Positions 1-6,013 of a DNA stretch of 7,464 nucleotides are shown piece after piece. The DNA is from Pseudomonadales bacterium (GTDB lineage Bacteria > Pseudomonadota > Gammaproteobacteria > Pseudomonadales > UBA3067). The translations under genes were made by a program, and so were the position numbers. The notes under the pieces were generated by a model, which saw nothing but the letters and a program-made list of their open reading frames with translations, searched no databases and was not told the DNA's origin. The stretch's first letter is position 1; every line of letters begins with the position of its first letter. Where the stretch lies: the NCBI GenBank assembly GCA_016763235.1, contig JAESUE010000032.1:1-7464 (forward strand), written 5' to 3'.

Positions 1-705
1 GCAGCAGCTTTGACTTACGCAGAATACTTTCGAGATACCTTGGGCACTGAAGTACTTCTTCTTATGGATAATGTGTTCCGCTTTGTTCAAGCAGGCAGCG
101 AGATTTCAGGGCTTATTGGGCGCATGCCCGCAACGGTGGGTTATCAACCGACGCTTCTTTCAGAAGTCGCGGAACTTGAAGAGCGCATTGCATCGACCAC
201 ATCGGGCACTATTACGTCTATTCAAGCGGTGTATGTACCCGCTGATGATATGACCGACCCTGCTGTAAGTGCGATTCTTAATCACCTTGATAGCCAGGTG
301 ATTCTTTCCCGCGAGCAGGCCGGGCGAGGCATTTATCCCGCCATAGATCCCTTGCAATCACAAAGCCGATTATTGGATAAGCGCGTCGTGGGAGAGCGCC
401 ACTACCAACTTGCTCGAAGCGTTCGGGAAGCACTTGCTCGTTATGAGGAACTGCAGGATATTATTGCCATGTTGGGTATGGAGGCATTGGCAACGGAAGA
501 TCGTCAAATTGTTCATCGTGCACGGCGATTACAACGTTACCTTAGTCAGCCATTTTACGTTGTGGAAGAAAGTTCCAATATTCCTGGTGTCTCGGTTCCG
601 CTGAGTGATGTATTGGATGACTGCGAAGATTTTTTAAGTGGTGTTTATGACAATGTTTCTGAAGAAAGTTGTTATATGCGTGGCAGCATGAAAGAGGCAC
701 CATGA
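1..705 (+). CDS. atpD: N-type ATPase subunit beta, C-terminal half (5' end outside window)
   Basis: This is the catalytic beta subunit of the soluble N1/F1 head. Reading frame 1 is open from the first base, so the N-terminal half, including the Walker A loop, lies upstream of the window; 234 residues remain. Visible family signatures are the Walker B strand LLLMDN (nt 55-72), GRMPATVGYQPTL (nt 118-156), the AVYVPADDMTDP segment, and GIYPAIDP (nt 328-351), whose Tyr stacks on adenine in F1 beta subunits. The RFLSQPF-like segment is present as RYLSQPF. The DELSEED lever that contacts gamma has degenerated to EALATED (nt 481-501). The stop overlaps the atpC start as ATGA. Its position at the head of the operon, before epsilon and far from alpha, is typical of N-ATPases rather than the housekeeping synthase. 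Assignment to F/N-type beta is near certain; the N-type assignment rests on gene order. Confidence 0.97.
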   Translation, partial: AAALTYAEYFRDTLGTEVLLLMDNVFRFVQAGSEISGLIGRMPATVGYQPTLLSEVAELEERIASTTSGTITSIQAVYVPADDMTDPAVSAILNHLDSQVILSREQAGRGIYPAIDPLQSQSRLLDKRVVGERHYQLARSVREALARYEELQDIIAMLGMEALATEDRQIVHRARRLQRYLSQPFYVVEESSNIPGVSVPLSDVLDDCEDFLSGVYDNVSEESCYMRGSMKEAP

Positions 706-1115
706 ATACATTCACCCTCTATGTGCAATCTGCGCAGCAATGCGTTCAGTTTGAAAATGTCATTAGTTTTGTCGGCCGTGATTCCTCTGGAAGTCTTGGT
801 TTAATGTCACAGCATGAACGGTACATTACCTTGCTGGAAACAGGTTTGTGTCGCTTTCGCCAGGAGGGCGCAGCATGGCAGTATCTGGCGCTGATGGAAG
901 GCATTCTCTATTTTAATGCAGATGCCTGTCATATCAGTACTACCCAGTTTGTTATCGGTGAAGATTCTAAAACCATGGTGCAGGCGATTAAACAATTGTT
1001 GCTAGAAGATAAAGAGATGCTTTCCCAGCTCAAACAAAGTGTTAACACCTTAGAGCAGGAAACGTTTCGCCGCTTATGGGATATACAACACAGGGAGGGC
1101 AGCGGGCTTGGATAA
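702..1115 (+). CDS. atpC: N-type ATPase subunit epsilon
   Basis: This 137-residue protein is the epsilon subunit of the central stalk, linking gamma to the c-ring. The N-terminal beta-sandwich domain is recognisable from LGLMSQHERYITLLETGLCRF (family pattern G-L-x-x-x-H-x-x-x-x-x-L-x-x-G), followed by a weak GILYFNADACHISTTQFVIGED stretch corresponding to the G-G-x-L-x-V...V-x-I segment. Residues from about 90 onward form a charged helical hairpin. The ATG at 702 was chosen over an upstream in-frame start because it overlaps the atpD stop (ATGA) and has AAAGAGG (691-697) just before it. Similarity to classical epsilon is modest: the usual histidine-centred loop has SQHERY rather than the common PGHAPL type. 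Length and position directly after atpD make the call safe. Confidence 0.93.
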   Translation: MNTFTLYVQSAQQCVQFENVISFVGRDSSGSLGLMSQHERYITLLETGLCRFRQEGAAWQYLALMEGILYFNADACHISTTQFVIGEDSKTMVQAIKQLLLEDKEMLSQLKQSVNTLEQETFRRLWDIQHREGSGLG

Positions 1116-1389
1116 ACAAAAGCAGAATCCTCTGGAAAAAGCGACGGAGGAGGAGGCGAAGCGCCTCGAAAAAGCCGAAAAAAATAGACCAACACTTTTT
1201 GCCCAAACTACTTATTTGGGAAGCTTGGCATTATTGATGGTCATCCCAGCGGTTGGTGGCGCTTATTTTGGTCGCTGGATAGATAGTCAAATTGCCGGTT
1301 ATTCTATTCGTTGGACGACCAGTTTGATTGTTTTGGGTATCGTTCTAGGAAGTGTAAATGCCTATATTTTTATTAAAGGGCGAGAATAA
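1108..1389 (+). CDS. atpQ: N-ATPase AtpQ / AtpI-like membrane protein (TTG start)
   Basis: This is a 93-residue protein of the AtpI/ATPase_gene1 type, called AtpQ in N-ATPase operons. These proteins are thought to help c-ring assembly or cation handling, and the exact role is unsettled. It has a strongly charged N-terminus (residues 2-29, rich in Lys and Glu), a first membrane helix at about 31-52 ending in GGAYFGRWID, which matches the family's G-x-x-x-G-x-x-x-D pattern, and a second helix at about 67-89. No usable ATG exists upstream of the helices. The TTG at 1108 is supported by AGGGAGG at 1092-1098, nine bases ahead. It overlaps atpC by 8 bases, and its TAA shares a base with the atpB ATG. 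In canonical N-ATPase operons atpR follows, but here it is missing. Confidence 0.88.
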   Translation: MDKQKQNPLEKATEEEAKRLEKAEKNRPTLFAQTTYLGSLALLMVIPAVGGAYFGRWIDSQIAGYSIRWTTSLIVLGIVLGSVNAYIFIKGRE

Positions 1390-2075
1390 TGGAAGAAAGT
1401 AAAGTTCTAATGGTCTTTGGGCCCCTTCACATTACCGACACTGTCGTCAGTACATGGGGGGTGATGATTGTATTGATGTTGCTTTCCATCGTTTTTACCC
1501 GTGGATTAAAAACCGAAACCCCCAGTAGAATACAGGTGATATTGGAAAGCACCGTATCACTGATTGAAACGTTGATTGCCGATATATTGCCGGATCAATC
1601 ACGTAAACTGGTGCCTTTTATTGGTACTTTGTGGTTATTCCTCGTGGTGGCTAATTTAATGGGCCTGATTCCAGGCTTGCATTCACCGACGGGAAATCTT
1701 TCCATTACTGCGGCTCTTGCCATTGTGGTTTTTCTTTCTGTACATTGGTATGGAATTCGATACGATGGTTTTAAAAATTATTTGCGCCATTATCTTTCTC
1801 CAACGCCATTGATGTTGCCATTTCATCTTATTAGTGAAGTGACTCGCACCCTTGCACTTGCCATCCGTTTATTTGGAAATATCGCCAGTTTGGAAATGGC
1901 TGCTTTGCTGGTATTACTGGTGGCAGGATTTTTAGTGCCAATTCCCTTGTTATTGCTTCATGTGGTTGAGGCACTGGTGCAGGCTTATATATTTGGCATG
2001 CTGGCCTTGGTTTATATTGCCGGCGGCATTCAAACTCAACAGCAACATAAAGATAAAAAGGAGAAATCTTCATGA
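1389..2075 (+). CDS. atpB: N-type ATPase subunit a (stator ion channel)
   Basis: Subunit a forms the two aqueous half-channels beside the c-ring. The 228-residue protein shows the family signature LAIRLFGN with the essential arginine at R160 (nt 1866-1868; equivalent to E. coli aR210). E169 lies nine residues after it (equivalent to E219), H191 matches E. coli H245 by its spacing to Q198 (equivalent to Q252), and the sequence continues in the conserved QAYIFGMLALVYI. The earlier segment FIGTLWLFLVVANLMGLIPG, with Asn and Pro, is also typical. Five or so hydrophobic helices are visible, and the C-terminus is a Lys/Gln-rich cytoplasmic tail. AGGG at 1377-1380 is eight bases from the ATG. It ends in an ATGA overlap with atpE. 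All key channel residues are present, so the protein looks functional. Confidence 0.97.
   Translation: MEESKVLMVFGPLHITDTVVSTWGVMIVLMLLSIVFTRGLKTETPSRIQVILESTVSLIETLIADILPDQSRKLVPFIGTLWLFLVVANLMGLIPGLHSPTGNLSITAALAIVVFLSVHWYGIRYDGFKNYLRHYLSPTPLMLPFHLISEVTRTLALAIRLFGNIASLEMAALLVLLVAGFLVPIPLLLLHVVEALVQAYIFGMLALVYIAGGIQTQQQHKDKKEKSS
2058..2063 (+). promoter_or_regulatory. Strong ribosome binding site for atpE
   Basis: AAGGAG lies eight bases upstream of the atpE ATG, inside the 3' end of atpB. It is the best Shine-Dalgarno match in the operon apart from the one in front of atpQ. A strong site here makes sense because many copies of c are needed per complex. Confidence 0.6.
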
Positions 2076-2338
2076 GTCCTATTGAATTACTTGCAGTGGT
2101 TTCCACAGTGGCCGCCCTTTTTGCTATCGCAATTGGCGTGATGTTTCCGGCCCTTGCTATGGGGCGTGCTATTGCTGCAGCGCTGGATGCTTTGGCGAGG
2201 CAGTCAGAAGCGGAAAAGTCCATTATGCGGACTCTTTTTATTGGCCTTGCGATGATTGAATCATTGGCCATTTATGTGTTGGTCATTGCCTTAATCGTTT
2301 TATTCCGTAATCCACTTATTGAGTATTTGCTGAAATAA
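2072..2338 (+). CDS. atpE: N-type ATPase subunit c (rotor ring)
   Basis: This 88-residue hairpin protein forms the ion-carrying rotor ring. Helix 1 is at about residues 7-42, the polar loop is ARQSEAEKS (42-50) with the invariant R-Q, and helix 2 is at about 52-79. The ion-binding carboxylate is Glu63 in GLAMIESLAIYVLVIAL, with Ser64 and Tyr68 as in sodium-type rings. Two sodium-site positions have changed, however. Met30 (in PALAMGRA) stands where sodium rings have Gln32 and, as I recall, N-type c subunits usually carry Glu, and Leu65 stands where Ionobacter-type (Ilyobacter tartaricus) c has Thr. The helix 1 glycine repeat is replaced by alanines, which in the N-ATPase of Burkholderia accompanies an unusually large ring. 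The stop is one base from the atpF start. Inference: proton coupling is more likely than sodium coupling. Confidence 0.96.
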   Translation: MSPIELLAVVSTVAALFAIAIGVMFPALAMGRAIAAALDALARQSEAEKSIMRTLFIGLAMIESLAIYVLVIALIVLFRNPLIEYLLK

Positions 2339-2339
2339 A

Positions 2340-3089
2340 ATGGAACTTGATACCAGTACATTTATCCTAGAACTGATTAATTTTGTTGTATTGGTCTGGT
2401 TATTAAATCGATTTTTATTTAAACCGATTTTAAATATCATGGATCAACGTCAGAAGCAGATTAATTTATCTAATGAAGCTGTCGCTCAAAAACAAAAGGA
2501 TGCAGATTTATTGTGCGAACGCTACGAAAGTCGCCTTGATGAGTGGGAGAAAGAAAAACAAGCAGCGCATTCGGAATTGCTGGGAGAGCTGGCAGTAGAA
2601 AGGGAGAAGGCGCTTCAACAAACCCGTGAGGCAATTGAAATAGAGAAAATTCGCCTGCGAGCGCAAGAAGATAAAAAACGGGCCGATTGGCAGCGTATGG
2701 TCGAATCCGAAGCGCTAAAGCAGGGCGCTTTATTTACCACTCGTTTGCTGACAAAACTTTCTTCATCATCATTAGATGCTTCCATTGCAAAATTTTTAAT
2801 AGAAGAGATCAATGCATTGCCAGAAGAAAAGCTAACTGAATTGCGTAAAGCTGCAGAAACACAGGCAGGGCATATTCAGATTATCAGCGCGCGGCCATTC
2901 GCTACGGATGTAAAAAACGATATTGAAGCTGTCGTCAATGAGCAGCTGGGCACCGCTGGCAATTATAGTTACAGCGTTGAACCAACGCTGCTGTCTGGTT
3001 TGCGGCTTCATGTTGACCCTTGGGTTATGCGCGCTAACCTTGGTGATGAGCTGGAAGCATTTGTGGATAGCGGTATACATCATGCCTGA
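2340..3089 (+). CDS. atpF: N-type ATPase subunit b with delta-like C-terminal domain
   Basis: This is the peripheral stalk subunit. The N-terminus (residues 1-29, FILELINFVVLVWLLNRFLFKPI) is the classic membrane anchor of subunit b, with the conserved R-F-L-F-K-P-I exit. A long charged coiled coil follows (about 32-125). The protein is 249 residues, far longer than ordinary b (about 156). From about residue 178 to 243 it reads like the C-terminal domain of the delta subunit: IQIISARPFATDVKNDI, then a Y-S-V-E-P-T-L-L-S-G-L-R-L-H-V core (delta pattern V-D-P-x-L-I-G-G-x-x-V-x-x-G) and a final RANLGDELEAF. No atpH exists in the operon, so this protein probably also does the job of delta in tying the stalk to the alpha-beta head. 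It overlaps atpA by 8 bases. There is no clear Shine-Dalgarno site of its own, so coupling to atpE translation is likely. Confidence 0.92.
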   Translation: MELDTSTFILELINFVVLVWLLNRFLFKPILNIMDQRQKQINLSNEAVAQKQKDADLLCERYESRLDEWEKEKQAAHSELLGELAVEREKALQQTREAIEIEKIRLRAQEDKKRADWQRMVESEALKQGALFTTRLLTKLSSSSLDASIAKFLIEEINALPEEKLTELRKAAETQAGHIQIISARPFATDVKNDIEAVVNEQLGTAGNYSYSVEPTLLSGLRLHVDPWVMRANLGDELEAFVDSGIHHA

Positions 3090-4560
3090 GAAAGAAGGTC
3101 TAAAACAGCAGGCCGATTTTCTGCGTGACTACCATTTCTCCTTGCGTGTTAGCGAACAAGGGCTGGTAGTTGCGGTGGGTGATGGCGTAATGTGGGTCAC
3201 CGGTCTCCCTTCGGCGGCACTTGATGAACTGGTGCGTACGGAAGATGGGTCGCTGGCACAGGTTTTTATGCTAGCTACTGATCGTGTTGGCACTATTTTG
3301 CTGGAGGAATCGCCGGACTTACGCGCAGGGGCAAAAGTATTTCTCACAGGCAGGCAGCTTAGTGTTAAAACCGGTAATGCCTTAGTGGGTAGAGTTGTTG
3401 ATCCATTGGGCAACCCTCTTGATGCCGGGGTGATCCCCGATTGCCATGACCGTCGAAAAATAGAACGCCCATCCCCCCCGATAACCGATCGTGATTTTGT
3501 CAGTTGCCCGCTTTATACCGGCAATAAAATTGCCGACAGCATAATCCCCATCGGACATGGTCAGCGGCAACTGCTAATCGGTGATAACAACACGGGTAAA
3601 ACCACCTTCGCCCTGGATACGATTCTTCATCAGCGTGACCGACAGGTGCATTGTATTTATGTTTTGATTGGCCAAAAGCGATCAAGTATTGCAAGTGTGG
3701 TGGATATACTAAAAAGCAACAATGCCTTGGAATACACCACGGTGGTGGTTGCTGAAGCCACGGCTATGCCAGGCCTCAAATATATTGCTCCATTTAGCGC
3801 ATGTACTATGGCCGAGCACTGGATGGATGCGGGGCAGCGGGTGTTGGTGGTCTATGATGATCTCAGCACTCATGCACAGATTTATCGCGAACTATCCTTG
3901 TTGTTGCGCCGCCCACCCGGCAGAGAAGCTTACCCCGGAGATATTTTTTACCTACACTCTCGCTTACTTGAGCGCTCTACTTGTTTATCCCAAGAAAAAA
4001 ATGGTGGCAGCATGACTGCGCTAGCCATTGTAGAAACAGAGCAAGGGGAGATTTCTGCCTATATTCCCACCAATCTTATTTCCATAACGGATGGCCAAAT
4101 TTATTTTGATCATACTCTATTTGCCGCTGGACACCTTCCCGCCATTGATATACGTCGCTCAGTATCCAGAATTGGTGGCAAAGCCCAGGCTCGCGCAATA
4201 AAACACGAAGCCTCTAGAATAAAACTCGATTATCTACAATTTCTGGAGCTGGAAATGTTTTCCCACTTTGGGTCTCATCTTGAAGAAGATATGAAACAGC
4301 GACTCAAACGAGGAAGAATTCTTCGCGAACTTCTCCAGCAAGATCAGCAAAATACAATTCAGCCTATCGCACAGCTCGCATGGCTGGTTGCATTTAATGA
4401 TGGACTCTTTACGGACGAGTCGCATACCGTTATTAACAAAACCCTTTCTTTATTATTATTCAATGCCAGCCAAACTTCACTGACACTTGAGGACCCCAGA
4501 GATAAGTGGAGTTTGGCAGTAGATTCCTGGCTTGAGGAAAAGAGTCAACATTCGAAATGA
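3082..4560 (+). CDS. atpA: N-type ATPase subunit alpha
   Basis: This is the non-catalytic nucleotide-binding subunit of the head, 492 residues. The start at 3082 (MPEKEGLKQQ) was chosen because it overlaps the atpF stop and gives the normal alpha N-terminus; in-frame starts farther upstream would fall deep inside atpF. Domains in order are a beta-barrel (to about residue 90), the nucleotide domain with P-loop GDNNTGKT (167-174), the segment VVYDDLSTHAQIYRELSLLLRRPPGREAYPGD containing Walker B and the alpha signature (given here in parts), and FYLHSRLLERS. The arginine finger is in SVSRIGG (R363; equivalent to E. coli alpha R376). A helical C-terminal domain follows. The P-loop departs from the usual GDRQTGKT in having Asn-Asn, but the Lys and Thr are intact. 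The insertion after LLERS is shorter than in E. coli. It ends with ATGA overlapping atpG. Confidence 0.97.
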   Translation: MPEKEGLKQQADFLRDYHFSLRVSEQGLVVAVGDGVMWVTGLPSAALDELVRTEDGSLAQVFMLATDRVGTILLEESPDLRAGAKVFLTGRQLSVKTGNALVGRVVDPLGNPLDAGVIPDCHDRRKIERPSPPITDRDFVSCPLYTGNKIADSIIPIGHGQRQLLIGDNNTGKTTFALDTILHQRDRQVHCIYVLIGQKRSSIASVVDILKSNNALEYTTVVVAEATAMPGLKYIAPFSACTMAEHWMDAGQRVLVVYDDLSTHAQIYRELSLLLRRPPGREAYPGDIFYLHSRLLERSTCLSQEKNGGSMTALAIVETEQGEISAYIPTNLISITDGQIYFDHTLFAAGHLPAIDIRRSVSRIGGKAQARAIKHEASRIKLDYLQFLELEMFSHFGSHLEEDMKQRLKRGRILRELLQQDQQNTIQPIAQLAWLVAFNDGLFTDESHTVINKTLSLLLFNASQTSLTLEDPRDKWSLAVDSWLEEKSQHSK

Positions 4561-5381
4561 AGCGTCATGAGATCAAGGAAAAGTTAAATAACTATAGGGA
4601 TGTTCATGCGATGCTTTCCGCAATGAAAAGCGTGGCGTTGGTAGAACTAAAGAAACTTGGTGGGCAACTTGAAAGACAGCGCCAAACCCTTAGCACTGTG
4701 GAAGCGGCGGCCGCTGATTTGCTCCATTTTTATCCTCTGTCGATTGAAACAGGTCATCATGTCCGAATTGTGATTGGTTCTGAGCGAGGTTTCTGCGGAG
4801 ATTTTAACGAAAGCCTATTGCCTTGTGTTCTCACTAATAATCAAGATAAGCACTCACTAATTATAATAGGCAGAGGGTTGAAGGAGCATCTATCAGAAAA
4901 TGAGTCTTGCTACTGCTTACCTGGCCCCAGTATTCTAGAAGAAATCCCGAGTGTTCTAGAAAAGTTAAGTAATACCTTAACAGAAATACAAAGTTCCAAA
5001 ACGGACAAACCTCTTCGGATTAGCGTCGTTTACCACGACCAACAGAATATTATTGAAAAATTAATTAGTCCGATGGCTAGCGCCCCTAAAGAGTCTTATT
5101 CAATGGCGGATTACCGCTGCGCACCAACGCCCACATTGCCCCCTGAAAACCTTCTTGCAGGTTTTATGAAACAATCCACCTTGCTTTCTCTACAGGAAAT
5201 TTTCTGTCAATCACTGGCTGCAGAAAATTACCAACGGGTAAGTCATATGGAAAATGCCTTAAGGCACTTGGATGATCTAAATGAAAAGTTGGTGCGAAAA
5301 ATGAATAAAGCGCGCCAAGAGAATATTACTCAGGAAATTGAAACAATCCTGTTAAATACTGATGCGCTTATTGCGAAGTGA
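4557..5381 (+). CDS. atpG: N-type ATPase subunit gamma
   Basis: Gamma is the rotating central shaft inside the alpha-beta hexamer. The protein has 274 residues, close to the usual 285-290. The N-terminal helix (MKRHEIKEKLNNYRDVHAM, then LSAMKSVALVELKKL) corresponds to the family's I-x-x-K-I-x-S-V...K-A-M-x-M-V-A segment, though it is divergent. GSERGFCGDFN (about residues 73-83) matches the conserved T-D-R-G-L-C-G-x-x-N. The C-terminal helix contains SLAAENYQRVSHMENA and MNKARQENITQEIETI, the latter being the well-conserved N-K-x-R-Q-x-x-I-T-x-E-(I/L) signature. Both long helices that build the coiled-coil shaft are therefore present. It is the last gene of the operon. The stop is 12 bases from the stop of the convergent minus-strand gene, and no convincing terminator lies in that gap. 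Confidence 0.95.
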   Translation: MKRHEIKEKLNNYRDVHAMLSAMKSVALVELKKLGGQLERQRQTLSTVEAAAADLLHFYPLSIETGHHVRIVIGSERGFCGDFNESLLPCVLTNNQDKHSLIIIGRGLKEHLSENESCYCLPGPSILEEIPSVLEKLSNTLTEIQSSKTDKPLRISVVYHDQQNIIEKLISPMASAPKESYSMADYRCAPTPTLPPENLLAGFMKQSTLLSLQEIFCQSLAAENYQRVSHMENALRHLDDLNEKLVRKMNKARQENITQEIETILLNTDALIAK

Positions 5382-5393
5382 TTTTACGCTCAA

Positions 5394-5750
5394 TCATGTC
5401 GCAGTGAGTGCTGTGTACGTTGCCCAACTGATGGCGCTACAGCCCGCAATGGCAATCAGCGCGTGTCCGGTGATCATTAATCCAGGCACTGATTTTTTTA
5501 AAACACGGCCCATGATAAACATGCTGATCCCCCCTGATGCGGCGAGGATATAAGCAGCCAAGGCAATATTTGATGCCATACCACCGCCGTCACTCACCAG
5601 CATAAAAAGTACCACTAGGCCTGCAGCGGCAGCACCCCCATGGGCAAGTGAAATAGCCAAGGGGATCTCTTCTTCTTGAGAAAATTTTAATGCCATAAAA
5701 AGGCCGCCAATGAATGCGCAAATAAATAACCCCAATGCCAAATAAACCAT
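5394..5750 (-). CDS. Hypothetical small four-helix membrane protein with two intramembrane histidines
   Basis: I do not recognise this 118-residue protein. Four hydrophobic segments are visible: about residues 2-22, 30-52, 60-81 and 89-112. A short acidic loop (SQEEEIP, about 24-30) lies between the first two and SDGGG between the second and third. His37 in ISLAHGGAAAAGLVVL and His96 in MITGHALIAIAGC both fall in glycine/alanine-rich helices, two and four respectively. This arrangement is seen in some small haem-binding membrane proteins but does not prove it. The ATG at 5750 has AGGA (plus-strand 5758-5761) seven bases before it. The gene points toward atpG and away from the aldolase and shares the 538-base intergenic region with the latter. 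A genuine gene is likely from the consistent membrane pattern, the ribosome binding site and the tight packing. Confidence 0.75.
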   Translation of the reverse strand: MVYLALGLFICAFIGGLFMALKFSQEEEIPLAISLAHGGAAAAGLVVLFMLVSDGGGMASNIALAAYILAASGGISMFIMGRVLKKSVPGLMITGHALIAIAGCSAISWATYTALTAT

Positions 5751-5767
5751 GATAGTGTCCTTTTATT

Positions 5768-5798
5768 ATTTAACTCACACTTAAGATTTAACTCAAAC
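5768..5798 (-). repeat. Tandem 13-base direct repeat just upstream of the small membrane-protein gene
   Basis: The plus strand reads ATTTAACTCACAC at 5768-5780 and ATTTAACTCAAAC at 5786-5798, 12 of 13 bases identical with an 18-base period. On the coding (minus) strand of the membrane-protein gene the two copies place a TTGAGT (-35-like, plus-strand 5791-5796) and a TTAAAT (-10-like, 5768-5773) 17 bases apart. The element could be a weak promoter or a tandem operator. The -10-like hexamer is close to the ribosome binding site, so the leader would be very short; this makes the promoter reading uncertain. Confidence 0.35.
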
Positions 5799-5934
5799 TG
5801 AGCAACAATAGAGCTTGCTGAATTGCTACGCTGATTTTTTATGGATAGCAAAGCAGAAGGTTATCCTGCCCAAAGCCAATCTACTGAAGAAATTGCATAC
5901 TTCAAGAGGCTAACAATAATATGTCGTGTTTTGA

Positions 5935-5978
5935 TTGATCTGGATCAATGGTTTTGGTGCAAGGACAAGTGATATTTT
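5935..5978 (+). promoter_or_regulatory. FNR/Anr/Dnr-type operator with matching -10 element
   Basis: TTGATCTGGATCAA at 5935-5948 is a perfect TTGAT-N4-ATCAA palindrome, the consensus of FNR-family oxygen-sensing regulators (FNR, Anr, Dnr). Its centre is at 5941.5. GATATT at 5971-5976 (overlapped by an extended -10 reading, TG at 5970-5971 then TATTTT) predicts a start near 5983-5985, which puts the box at about -41.5 to -43.5, the position of an activated class II promoter. On the minus strand no -10 sits at the corresponding place: TATTAT at 5921-5916 would put the box near -32. The promoter would therefore read toward the aldolase gene with a leader of about 300 bases. The site match is seen directly; direction and function are inferred. 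Confidence 0.7.
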
Positions 5979-6013
5979 TTGGTTTTCATAACTATTCTGG
6001 CCGTTCTTAAATT

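Noticed and set aside
669..701. Upstream in-frame start for epsilon
   Set aside because: It lies inside atpD; the ATG at 702 in the ATGA overlap, with AAAGAGG before it, is the normal arrangement.
1831..2271. Long minus-strand open frame (146 codons) opposite atpB and atpE
   Set aside because: It mirrors conserved membrane helices of subunits a and c, shows no family features and has no independent support.
2072..2338. Sodium-coupled rotor ring, as first suggested for N-ATPases
   Set aside because: Glu63, Ser64 and Tyr68 fit, but Met30 and Leu65 remove two side-chain ligands of the sodium site, so sodium specificity is not supported.
2923..3081. N-terminal extension of alpha from the in-frame ATG at 2923
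   Set aside because: It would lie within atpF and add 53 residues unlike any alpha N-terminus; the start at 3082 fits the family and the overlap pattern.
5382..5393. Shared terminator between atpG and the convergent membrane-protein gene
   Set aside because: The 12-base gap has a short T-run (5382-5385) but no stem-loop that I can find around it.
5841..5972. 43-codon plus-strand frame beginning ATG-GAT-AGC and spanning the FNR-type box
   Set aside because: It has no ribosome binding site (a T-run precedes the ATG), no recognisable motif, and its end overlaps the predicted -10 element; the palindrome explains this stretch better.
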